From TH1177 sp042138015 (GTDB taxonomy: Archaea > Thermoproteota > Nitrososphaeria > Nitrososphaerales > Nitrososphaeraceae), in assembly GCA_042138015.1 (NCBI GenBank), contig JBHIVA010000044.1, positions 1 through 16,625 on the forward strand: a stretch of DNA of 16,625 nucleotides, written 5' to 3'. The position numbers were made by a program, and so were the translations under genes. Positions 7,547 to 14,988 of this stretch are shown piece after piece; the first letter of the stretch is position 1, and each line of letters begins with the position of its first letter. The notes beneath the pieces are model-generated. The model saw nothing but the letters and a program-made list of their open reading frames with translations, was not told where the DNA came from and ran no database searches.

Positions 7547-8401
7547 TTATCCTTTTAAAGAGCTTGCAGTAAGACCATGTATTAACTGCTTTTGAAATAA
7601 TAACATAAGTATAACAATGGGAATGAGTGCTATATTGATTCCGGCAGTAAGATAACCCCATTCAATCCTATAAATGGAAATAAATTGATATAACGCAACT
7701 TGAAAAACTAAGGAATCAGGTTTATTGGCTAATACTATAGGTAGAAGAAATTCATTCCATGAAAATCTAAATGCTAATACAGATGCTATAGCTAATCCAG
7801 GCGTCGATAAAGGAAGGATAATTCTTCTGAAAATTCCAAATCTAGAGCATCCATCTACCAACGCAGCCTCTTCAAGTTCCCTTGGTATGGTTTCAAAATA
7901 ATTTTTTAAAAGAAAAATATTTAACGGTATTATTAAAATTTGAAAAGTGATTATTAAAGCGAATATAGAGTTTAATAGTCCAATTTCAGATAGCATCAGA
8001 TATAGAGGTATTATGTTTATTACTATAGGTATCATAAAGAAACCTAATATAACACTTAAAAGTAAATTTTTACCTTTAAATCTGAATCTAGCAAAGGAAT
8101 ACCCTCCCAATGCACTGATAACTACACTTAAGGCCGTACTTCCTAAGCTAACCAACAGGCTATTTATCAAACTATGAGCTAAACGTGGTTCAGTAATTAC
8201 AAAAATATAGTTTTCAATCGTTGGTTCAGAAGGTAAAAATTCTGGAGGAAGTGAGATAGCTAAATCATTGGATTTTAAAGAGGTAGAAATAACCCATACT
8301 AGTGGAATTAAAGTGATAAAGATATATGTAATAATGATTGAATAAATTAACCACTTATCACTTAATACCAGTTTGATATGGTTTAGATAGTTATTTTTCA
8401 T
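7547..8401 (-). CDS. Sugar ABC transporter permease, MalG type
   Basis: Inner subunit of a carbohydrate importer (CUT1 family), 284 residues with about six membrane helices. The EAA loop that contacts the ATPase, EEAALVDGCSRFGIFRRIIL, is at 177-196, followed by P197. The protein ends GLTASSLKG, the normal MalG-type C-terminus. The ATG at 8399-8401 overlaps the TGA of the preceding permease gene (ATGA, 4-bp overlap), showing translational coupling. It is the last gene of the operon; an A-run on the plus strand at about 7521-7526 would give a U-tract on its transcript. The substrate is not readable from this subunit. Confidence 0.9.
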   Translation of the reverse strand: MKNNYLNHIKLVLSDKWLIYSIIITYIFITLIPLVWVISTSLKSNDLAISLPPEFLPSEPTIENYIFVITEPRLAHSLINSLLVSLGSTALSVVISALGGYSFARFRFKGKNLLLSVILGFFMIPIVINIIPLYLMLSEIGLLNSIFALIITFQILIIPLNIFLLKNYFETIPRELEEAALVDGCSRFGIFRRIILPLSTPGLAIASVLAFRFSWNEFLLPIVLANKPDSLVFQVALYQFISIYRIEWGYLTAGINIALIPIVILMLLFQKQLIHGLTASSLKG

Positions 8402-9282
8402 TTTTGATCTCCTGTTTTCCTACTAAAAATTTTTACATACAAAATTGTTAATATAAGATTCATTACTATCAGAAAAATTCCAATAGTTGCTCCACCTGAA
8501 AAAGATCCGAATTCAAATGCCTCTCTGTACATATATAATGAGGTAGTAGTAGTAGAAAACAACGGACCACCTCCTGTCATGATTAGTTGTAAATCAAAAA
8601 AATTAATACTCCATACAGTTATAAGAATTAGATTTGTAATAATAAATTGTCTTAAAAGTGGAAGAGTAATAAAAAAAAATCTTTTTAACTTTGTTGCCCC
8701 GTCAATTAAAGCAGCTTCATAAAGATGAGGGTTTATTGAATGGAGGCCTGCTGTTAAAAATAGAATTGTAAATGGAGTACCATACCAAATGTTTGCCAAA
8801 ACTATAGACCATATAGCAATATTTGGATCCGAAAGCCATCCAATAGACTCAAATCCTATTAAATTTAATGCATAGTTTATAATTCCAAAATTGTCATCAT
8901 ACATAAATTTAAACGAAAAAGCCGTGATAACAGTGGAGACACTCCAGGGAATTATTAGTAATGTCCTGAGTATATGCGTACCTTTTATTTGTTGATTAAG
9001 TAAAACAGCCAGAAGAAGTCCAATTCCGAATTGAGCTGAAACCGAACCTATAACAAAAAATAAAGTGAGTTTTAATGACTCGTAAAATTTAGGATCAGAG
9101 AAGAGATCGTAAAAATTTTTTAATCCTACAAAATCCCATTCTTTCAGTATAGTTAAAATTGAAACATCATGTGTCGAAACATAAATATTCCATAATAATG
9201 GAAATAATAAAAGAGATACCAAAATAAATAAACTGGGAAGCAGGTATAAGTAAGGTTCAACTATAATTTTAGTTTTTTGCAT
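8398..9282 (-). CDS. Sugar ABC transporter permease, MalF/UgpA type
   Basis: Partner permease of 294 residues. It has a first helix at about 11-33, five further helices, and the EAA loop YEAALIDGATKLKRFFFITL (188-207) followed by P208. The periplasmic-type loop GGGPLFSTTTTSLYMYREAF (237-256) is typical of MalF-like subunits in the three-plus-three-helix CUT1 group, and there is no large P2 domain as in enterobacterial MalF. It lies 65 bp after the binding-protein gene and overlaps the next gene by 4 bp. It forms the channel heterodimer with the MalG-type partner. Confidence 0.9.
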   Translation of the reverse strand: MQKTKIIVEPYLYLLPSLFILVSLLLFPLLWNIYVSTHDVSILTILKEWDFVGLKNFYDLFSDPKFYESLKLTLFFVIGSVSAQFGIGLLLAVLLNQQIKGTHILRTLLIIPWSVSTVITAFSFKFMYDDNFGIINYALNLIGFESIGWLSDPNIAIWSIVLANIWYGTPFTILFLTAGLHSINPHLYEAALIDGATKLKRFFFITLPLLRQFIITNLILITVWSINFFDLQLIMTGGGPLFSTTTTSLYMYREAFEFGSFSGGATIGIFLIVMNLILTILYVKIFSRKTGDQK

Positions 9283-9347
9283 TTATATAAATTCCATTAA
9301 TACGATAAATCTGATCACAATTCTAATCTAGTGTGAACTTTTTGTTT

Positions 9348-10712
9348 TTAACCCCATCCTAATACTTTCTTAGAACTTTCTACTGCTTTATCAAGAGCTT
9401 GTTTGGGAGCCGCGCCTTGATATACTTCTTCAATAGCCGTACGAATATCATCCGCTATCTGGGGATATTCTGGAATATTTGGTCTACCCTCTCCATATGG
9501 AATTAGGGAAATTAACTCATCATAATAAGGAATGGAAGAAGATAATTCTTTAGAATAATTTCCTTCTGCAATGCTTTTTTGAGTGGGAAGATACCCTTGT
9601 TCTAAGAGCATGGGTACAAGAATTTTTGGTTCCAACAGTATAGTTATTAGTTCCCATGCGAGGTCCTTATGTTTTGAGGTTTCAGGAATACCCAATAGCC
9701 ATCCGCCCATTAGCGTAGATGTTTTTGTTGTGTTATTAGGAACAGGGAACATCGTAATTAAACCTATTTTATTTTCTAGATCTGGCCATTCATCTCTAGG
9801 GAAATGACCGAGAAGCCAAGAGCCTTCCAGCATTATAGCAAATTTTTTATCTGAAAATTCTTGACCCCAGAAATGATTTATTTGAGGTTTGATTCCAATT
9901 TTTGTCTGATTTTTTAAGAAATCTAATGCTTTGATTCCAGCCTCACTATTGTAAACTGGAAACCAATAGGATCCTTTAGATGGATGATTATCTTTCATTT
10001 CTAATATGTCTCCACCTAGCATCCACAAATATGGATACCACATGTCAGGTACATGATTTGCACTAGTAAGGTGTATTGGTTGTATCTTTTTGTCATTCAG
10101 AGTATTTGACAATTTTATAAACCCGTCTAAATAACCATTCCATGTCTTTAGTTGAGCAGGGGATAATCCGGTCTGGTTTAATAGATCTTTCCAATACCAT
10201 AATGCTCTCACATCTGTCCAAGCCCATATTCCCTTTACTTGATTATCATATATACCCCCTAACCAGTTATTTTCATACCAGTCAGAAGATTTATTCCAAA
10301 GTTTGGTTCTATCTGTTAGATCAGTTAGAAATCCTGCCTCAGCAAATTCTCCGAGCCATATTTGATCAATGGAAATCAGATCCAAATCTGACCTTCCCGC
10401 TAAAGTAGTTACTATCTGTGTCCGTGTATCAGAATATGGTAAAATGCTATAATCAAGACTAATTTTTTTATCAGGATGTCTTTTATTTAATTCTTGAAGA
10501 GCGTTATCAAATAATAAATCCCATCTCTCTTTGGGTTCTGCAAGGATAGCAGTTAGTACAATAGTTTCTTCCTGACTGAATACATCTGGTAGAACGATAG
10601 AATTCAAAACACAAAAAACAGATAAAAAAGATATTGAGATAAGACATAAACTAACTAATTTTATATTAAAATGGAATTTTTTAACTGTTTGATTAACACT
10701 ACTCTTGGACAT
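9348..10712 (-). CDS. Sugar ABC transporter solute-binding protein, family 1
   Basis: Extracellular receptor that delivers the sugar to the permeases; 454 residues from the ATG at 10712. A TTG codon three bases upstream would add one residue, but the ATG is the more ordinary choice. The N-terminus has basic residues, then a hydrophobic segment (about 18-40) ending LPDVFSQEE. Cleavage after VFS is plausible, and there is no clear lipobox, so it may be released or stay as a membrane anchor. The mature part has family-1 binding-protein features: LDLISIDQIWLGEFAEAG, AIMLEGSWLLGHFP and GGWLLGIPETSKHKDLAW. The many Trp and Tyr residues fit sugar stacking. Trehalose/maltose-like or other oligosaccharides are likely, but the substrate is not resolved. 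It is first in the operon, with a TATA box and palindrome upstream. Confidence 0.9.
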   Translation of the reverse strand: MSKSSVNQTVKKFHFNIKLVSLCLISISFLSVFCVLNSIVLPDVFSQEETIVLTAILAEPKERWDLLFDNALQELNKRHPDKKISLDYSILPYSDTRTQIVTTLAGRSDLDLISIDQIWLGEFAEAGFLTDLTDRTKLWNKSSDWYENNWLGGIYDNQVKGIWAWTDVRALWYWKDLLNQTGLSPAQLKTWNGYLDGFIKLSNTLNDKKIQPIHLTSANHVPDMWYPYLWMLGGDILEMKDNHPSKGSYWFPVYNSEAGIKALDFLKNQTKIGIKPQINHFWGQEFSDKKFAIMLEGSWLLGHFPRDEWPDLENKIGLITMFPVPNNTTKTSTLMGGWLLGIPETSKHKDLAWELITILLEPKILVPMLLEQGYLPTQKSIAEGNYSKELSSSIPYYDELISLIPYGEGRPNIPEYPQIADDIRTAIEEVYQGAAPKQALDKAVESSKKVLGWG

Positions 10713-10731
10713 CAAATAGTAAAGAAAATGA

Positions 10732-10741
10732 TATTTTTTAA
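10732..10741 (-). promoter_or_regulatory. TATA-like box of the importer operon
   Basis: On the minus strand TTAAAAAATA is centred about 24 bp before the ATG at 10712, so a leaderless start for the binding protein is likely. The upstream BRE position would touch the palindrome at 10744-10764. Confidence 0.4.
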
Positions 10742-10743
10742 GC

Positions 10744-10764
10744 TTATCTCTTTCAAAGAGATAA
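10744..10764. promoter_or_regulatory. 21-bp palindrome, candidate operator
   Basis: TTATCTCTTT and AAAGAGATAA are perfect 10-bp inverted arms around a single C. The element sits two bases upstream of the binding-protein TATA box, inside the 118-bp divergent control region, and about 65 bp before the proposed ATPase start. Its size and symmetry suit a dimeric regulator. Its position next to the TATA/BRE means it could either block or help TBP/TFB binding. Sugar importers of archaea are often controlled by TrmB-type regulators, but the regulator here is unknown and no candidate gene is adjacent. Confidence 0.6.
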
Positions 10765-10830
10765 AGATATTTGATAGCAAAAAATGGCTAAAAATAAATA
10801 TTCTAATTAATTTACATATCATGAATTTAT

Positions 10831-11940
10831 CTGTCCGATGTAAAACTGAAAGGTTTAAAAAAAAAATATGGTAATTTTAGTGCGGTAGAAAACTTCTCTA
10901 TTCATATACAAGATGGGGAATTTTTAGTTTTGTTGGGACCTTCTGGCTGCGGAAAAACAACAATAATACGTTGTATAGCAGGATTAATTGATCCAAATGA
11001 AGGTCAGATATTTATAGGAGATAAACTGGTAAATGGAGTTGCTCCAAAAGATCGTGATGTAGCAGTTGTTTTCCAGAATTATGCGTTATATCCACATATG
11101 ACTGTTTATGATAATATTGCTTTCCCCTTGAAAATGCGAAAATTATCCAAGGATGACATACAAGAAAAGGTCACAAAGATATCTAAAGTACTAGAAATTT
11201 CAGAACTATTAAAAAGGAAACCACGTGAATTAAGTGGAGGACAAATGCAAAGAGTTGCTTTGGGCAGAGCATTAGTCCGAGAACCTAAAGTATTTTTATT
11301 GGATGAACCATTAAGTAATTTAGACTCTAAACTTAGAATACAAATGAGGTCAGAAATAAAAAAACTACAAAGCAAAGTTGGTGTCACCACTATATACATT
11401 ACTCATGATCAAATCGAAGCTATGGGTATGGGCGATAGAATTGTCGTTTTGAATAAAGGCTTCATTCAACAGATTGGATCTCCTGAAGAAGTATATAAAA
11501 ATCCAAAGAATTTATTTGTAGCAAATTTTATAGGAAATCCACAGATAAATATTCTAAATTTTGAGATAGATAGAAACAATTCTGGTATAATATCTATAAA
11601 GTCGAAAAATCCTTCGACAGAAATTTCTGATCAATGGTTACAAAGGTTTGTTATAGAAAAAGATATCCGAAATTTATCTTTTGGTATTAGACCTAAAGAT
11701 ATCGCTCTCTCTAGAGAAAAAAATTCTAATTCAATGAAATTCAAAGGAAAACTTTCGTTGATAGAAAGACTGGGCGATGAAACTATATTTGAATTCATAC
11801 TCTTTGATAATAGTATTATTCATGTAGTTAATCCTATGTTAGATACTCCATCTATAAAAATTGGTAGTGAACTGGTTTTAGAATCGAAGTATGATAATAT
11901 TCTTCTCTTCAATTCAGATACAGGAAATAGGATATATTAA
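10831..11940 (+). CDS. Sugar ABC transporter ATP-binding protein, MalK/MsmX type
   Basis: Energises the divergent permease pair. From the proposed CTG start the protein is 369 residues, normal for the family. Motifs: Walker A GPSGCGKTT (36-44), Q-loop VVFQNYALYPH (Gln82), signature LSGGQMQR (134-141), Walker B VFLLDEP (154-160), H-loop His182, then a C-terminal TOBE-type region (about 265-369). The frame reads back from Walker A without a break through a run of ten A (10857-10866) to SDVKLKGLKKKYG, the standard family N-terminus, and then to an in-frame TGA at 10822-10824. This stretch has no ATG, GTG or TTG, so the best start is CTG at 10831 (ATT at 10825 is the alternative). The TTG at 10930, right at Walker A, would delete essential sequence. 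A TATA-like stretch stands at 10789-10800. Confidence 0.85.
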   Translation: MSDVKLKGLKKKYGNFSAVENFSIHIQDGEFLVLLGPSGCGKTTIIRCIAGLIDPNEGQIFIGDKLVNGVAPKDRDVAVVFQNYALYPHMTVYDNIAFPLKMRKLSKDDIQEKVTKISKVLEISELLKRKPRELSGGQMQRVALGRALVREPKVFLLDEPLSNLDSKLRIQMRSEIKKLQSKVGVTTIYITHDQIEAMGMGDRIVVLNKGFIQQIGSPEEVYKNPKNLFVANFIGNPQINILNFEIDRNNSGIISIKSKNPSTEISDQWLQRFVIEKDIRNLSFGIRPKDIALSREKNSNSMKFKGKLSLIERLGDETIFEFILFDNSIIHVVNPMLDTPSIKIGSELVLESKYDNILLFNSDTGNRIY

Positions 11941-11945
11941 ATCTA

Positions 11946-12566
11946 TCAAATAAATTTTCTTGGTTTAATAAACCCAAATTTTTTTTCTGAAATAAGTTTG
12001 TGCCAATCTATTAGTAAAATAACTAAAGTCATTACCATCCCAATAGCATCTATTATCAAAATTGATGTTAAATTAAGATCAAATTGATCTTGGAGTGGTT
12101 TCAAAATATTATTTGACATATAAATCATCAATATATAAACTGCAAATCTTCCTATCCAAAAACCAGCTATAATCTGAAGTGATCTAACATTCATCAGCCC
12201 ATAAGAAACAAAAAGCATACTGCTTGGTAAAGGTAAGAAACCAAATAGTAACGTACCTAGAAAATATCCATATTTTGTTTGTTCCAGACGATTTTGCAAT
12301 TTTTCTAAACTATTTTTACGCTGTTGACTAATCATCATTCTTCCGAGGGAGCTAAATTTCATTAACAAAAATCTCCCAATTGTAGCTGAAGTAGCACTAA
12401 TTATTGAAAGTATTATGGGATCAAGCGAGGGATTTAGGTTGTATGAGGAAACAACTATCATCCATGAAGGAGGTGTTAAAATTGGAATTACACTGAGGAT
12501 TAATATCGAAACAAAAACAAGTAAGTATGAGTTTTCTTGCGATAATAGGATATCAATTAACTCCAA
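11946..12566 (-). CDS. VTT/DedA-like (SNARE-associated family) membrane protein
   Basis: A 206-residue protein with about five membrane segments (roughly 14-32, 48-68, 99-120, 130-150 and 165-187). The SATSATIGRFLL segment (57-68) and the re-entrant-looking GFLPLPSSMLFVSYGLM (109-125), followed by GFWIGRFAVY (135-144), match the VTT/DedA pattern. Members of this superfamily help move lipids across membranes or keep membrane homeostasis; which task applies here is not known. The start is TTG at 12566, forced by a TAA directly before it. It is convergent with the ATPase gene, the stops being only five bases apart, so their transcripts must overlap or terminate inside one another. Confidence 0.7.
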   Translation of the reverse strand: MELIDILLSQENSYLLVFVSILILSVIPILTPPSWMIVVSSYNLNPSLDPIILSIISATSATIGRFLLMKFSSLGRMMISQQRKNSLEKLQNRLEQTKYGYFLGTLLFGFLPLPSSMLFVSYGLMNVRSLQIIAGFWIGRFAVYILMIYMSNNILKPLQDQFDLNLTSILIIDAIGMVMTLVILLIDWHKLISEKKFGFIKPRKFI

Positions 12567-12927
12567 TTATTCTTATTGTTAATTATTTTTCGGCGTATAT
12601 TTCTTGGGTTATTTTTATCGGTGTTATAATATAATTGGAGTTTGCCTTGCTAATAACACATAGGTAAAAGTTAATAATTTTTCTATTACTCATATGACTG
12701 TTGCTTAAAAATGAAAAAATAAATAAAAATATAAATACAGAATTTTTCAAATTTGTTGTCATTATTAAAGAAAGAATTTATTTATTACTATTAATGAAAG
12801 AGAAAACTTTAATAGAAATTTTTAATTGAAGATATCTAAGTATTATTATTATAATATTTTTTTAAGAATAATTGTAAAATACATATTTTAGTAAGAAGAT
12901 CAATAATAAAAATATCGGTAAAATTAA
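12567..12927. other. Divergent intergenic region
   Basis: Promoters of the VTT-like gene (minus) and of the first Ca-binding protein gene (plus) must lie here. It is AT-rich with several TATA-like stretches (for example 12907-12915), none clearly best. No gene or RNA is recognised. Confidence 0.4.
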
Positions 12928-13518
12928 TTGATATCGGTTAAAAACTCTCATTATCTTATTTTGGTTATACTGATTATGACTATTCCAATCTTTAATTCTC
13001 AAGCGCAGGAATTATTAGATAATGAATCAGAGAATGAAGATTTTGCTCCTATAGCTATCCCTATCGCTCACGTTAGGATAGAAGGAACAGAACTTGATGA
13101 CAGACTTAAAGGTGGTTCAGGAGATGATACTATAGATAGTAAAGAAGGAGACGATGATCTGCAAGGAAAGGAAGGTGATGACAAATTAGAAGGGGGAAAG
13201 GGAGATGATACTATAGATGGTGGTGCGGGAGATGATGAAATTAAAGGTGATGCTGGAGAAGACTACCTATTGGGGGGAGAAGGTGATGACAAATTAGATG
13301 GCGGCAAAGGTGATGATATTTTAGAAGGAGGACCTGGAAAGGATGAATTGAAAGGTGGAGATGGAGCAGATAAATTTATTTGTGATAAAAAAGATAAAAT
13401 TAAAGATTTCAATTCTTTGGAAAAAGATCGAATTTCTGGAGATTGTGAATATACTGACAAAGGAATTATAGTTCCAAAAATACCTAAAACATCGTTCTTT
13501 GGTAAATCCAGTAAATAG
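12928..13518 (+). CDS. Secreted RTX-like Ca-binding nonapeptide repeat protein
   Basis: A 196-residue protein. Residues 1-26 are a Sec signal peptide (hydrophobic ILVILIMTIPIF, cleavage probably after NSQA). About ten nine-residue repeats of the GGxGxDxLx type run from 61 to 150, for example GGKGDDTID and GGEGDDKLD; they bind Ca2+ in a parallel beta-roll in known members. After them comes ADKFICDKKDKIKDFNS, resembling the DxIxDF capping segment of bacterial RTX proteins, and a cysteine pair (152 and 173) that could form a disulphide. The tail is basic (IPKTSFFGKSSK). The start is TTG at 12928, fixed by a TAA directly before it and by the signal peptide. Unlike bacterial RTX proteins it appears to use Sec export, not type I secretion. 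Role unknown: surface binding or adhesion are options. Confidence 0.8.
   Translation: MISVKNSHYLILVILIMTIPIFNSQAQELLDNESENEDFAPIAIPIAHVRIEGTELDDRLKGGSGDDTIDSKEGDDDLQGKEGDDKLEGGKGDDTIDGGAGDDEIKGDAGEDYLLGGEGDDKLDGGKGDDILEGGPGKDELKGGDGADKFICDKKDKIKDFNSLEKDRISGDCEYTDKGIIVPKIPKTSFFGKSSK
13109..13380 (+). repeat. 27-bp nonapeptide-coding repeats
   Basis: About ten in-frame, imperfect 27-base units rich in GGAGATGATGAT-like sequence, which stand out by higher G content from the AT-rich surroundings. They encode the Ca-binding repeats of the first RTX-like protein. Confidence 0.75.
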
Positions 13519-13994
13519 TACAAATCTCTCACAATATCCAATAGATAAATATGCCATGAGTACAATTCTCAATAATCAAATATTAGTAAGAGAACAATAT
13601 TATTTTGTATTCGTTCATTTTTTAATTTTTTGATACTAAAGGATTATGCAAAAAAATATAATGAGTAATTATCTTGGATAACAGGAACAAATTATATGAC
13701 TAAACCTAAATTGTTATAAATATTAATCGACAGATTTTTGAGGTAGAATATTTTGCTGTATTTTCTTGGAAATGGTCTAGGGAGATCTTAGAACTGAATT
13801 TTGAGAATTAGTTTAGAAATTTATTTTTGTTTGACACAATTTAATTTATCAATTGCTGATAGTATAATATAAAAATGAAACCAAATTTAGAAATTTCCAG
13901 TCAATGGATTTAATAAAAACTATTTAATTAATTGTTAGGTATTCAAAAAATAGTTATCGATCAATTTTTTAGTAATTTATATAATATAAAAATA
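13519..13994. other. Intergenic region between the two RTX-like genes
   Basis: This separates the paralogues. It includes a TATA-like TTTAATAAAAAC at 13909-13920 and another at 13977-13989. A TTG at 13932 would extend the next gene by 21 codons. Small frames of 12-25 codons show no recognisable product. Confidence 0.4.
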
Positions 13995-14582
13995 ATGTAT
14001 TTAGTAAATAAGATTTTATTCGATATTGGAATTTTCATATTATTTTTTATTTGTATTTTAGCATTAACGTCTACTGAAGTATACAGTCAGATTAATTCGA
14101 CCAATATTATTGAAAATGAGGTAGCAAAATCTTCTACTCCTTCTGGAAATTTGCATATAGACGTCACGATCGAAGGTACCTTTTATGATGATAACCTCAA
14201 GGGAGGAAAGGGGGATGATAAAATTTTTGGGATGGAAGGAAATGATATTCTCAGTGGGGATTCTGGAGATGATCTCTTGCTAGGGAATGCAGGCAATGAT
14301 ATCTTGAGTGGGGGAGATGGGGATGATGAGCTTGAAGGAGGCGAAGGAAGCGATCAACTAGATGGAGGAATAGGTGTCGATAAACTAATAGGGGGAAAAG
14401 GGCGAGATAAATATATCTGTGATAAAAAAGATAGTATAATTGGATTTGATTCAACTGAGGGAGATTCTAAGGAGGGTACGTGTAAAATCAAGGATGAAGG
14501 ATTATCATCAGATAATAATTTTGAAGGGAATAAACAAAAGGATAAAAATACTAAGTCCAAGGGAAAAATATTTCCAAATTGA
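13995..14582 (+). CDS. Secreted RTX-like Ca-binding repeat protein, paralogue of the previous gene
   Basis: From the ATG at 13995 the protein has 195 residues, almost the same length as its neighbour (196), and begins with a proper signal peptide (hydrophobic 9-25, cleavage probably after VYS before QINST). The in-frame TTG at 13932 would add 21 residues in front and is less likely. About eight nonapeptide repeats (GGKGDDKIF, GDSGDDLLL, GGDGDDELE and others) span 61-141. The closing module RDKYICDKKDSIIGFDSTEGD has cysteines at 142 and 163, the same 21-residue offset as in the paralogue. The tail is Lys-rich (NKQKDKNTKSKGK). The two genes clearly arose by tandem duplication followed by strong divergence. 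The role is probably extracellular and Ca2+-dependent; the partner is unknown. Confidence 0.8.
   Translation: MYLVNKILFDIGIFILFFICILALTSTEVYSQINSTNIIENEVAKSSTPSGNLHIDVTIEGTFYDDNLKGGKGDDKIFGMEGNDILSGDSGDDLLLGNAGNDILSGGDGDDELEGGEGSDQLDGGIGVDKLIGGKGRDKYICDKKDSIIGFDSTEGDSKEGTCKIKDEGLSSDNNFEGNKQKDKNTKSKGKIFPN
14175..14417 (+). repeat. 27-bp nonapeptide-coding repeats of the second paralogue
   Basis: About eight to nine imperfect in-frame 27-base units coding GGxGxDxLx. They are more diverged from each other than those of the first paralogue. Confidence 0.7.
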
Positions 14583-14988
14583 ATAATTTTTTATTTTGTT
14601 ACATTCTAAAGTACATATTTATTTATAAGCTAAACTTTACTAAGATATAGTGTATAAATTCGTTAGTGTTAGATTATTGAAGATTATTATTATGTTTCAC
14701 AATTTGCCAAATTTTTTTTAAATTTTATTGAAAAACCGAATCGATGTTAAATTGTGTATGTTTTTGCAGTTTTCATTAGATTTATTAAATTATAATTAAA
14801 CAAATTAGGTATAGATTCATTTTTATAGATTATTTTAGTACGAAAAACTATAAAGAAAAAATTTTTATAATTTTTAAATTGTTTTAAGCTTATTGTAATA
14901 ATTTTGGATCTAAATAACAAAATATAACTATTGATATTGATTTTTAAAAAGGATATTTGATAAAATGCAGAGTTATCAATATTTATAA
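14583..14988. other. Intergenic region before the P450 gene
   Basis: A T-run directly after the stop at 14582 may end the RTX-like transcript. The rest is AT-rich with TATA-like stretches at 14957-14966 and 14981-14989. No gene or RNA is recognised. Confidence 0.4.

Noticed and set aside
10671..10874. 67-codon plus-strand frame across the importer control region
   Set aside because: It runs antisense over the binding-protein start, through the palindrome and into the real ATPase N-terminus in another frame; the product has no protein character.
10930..11940. ATPase gene starting at TTG 10930
   Set aside because: The start would lie two residues before Walker A, removing the conserved first strands that are clearly encoded upstream in the same frame.
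13263..13572. Open frames antisense to the first RTX-like gene
   Set aside because: Their Ser/Pro-rich or Phe/Ile-rich low-complexity products are the mirror of the GGxGxD repeats; no independent start signal or domain.
14251..14560. Open frames antisense to the second RTX-like gene
   Set aside because: Same cause: long frames arise opposite Gly/Asp repeat codons.
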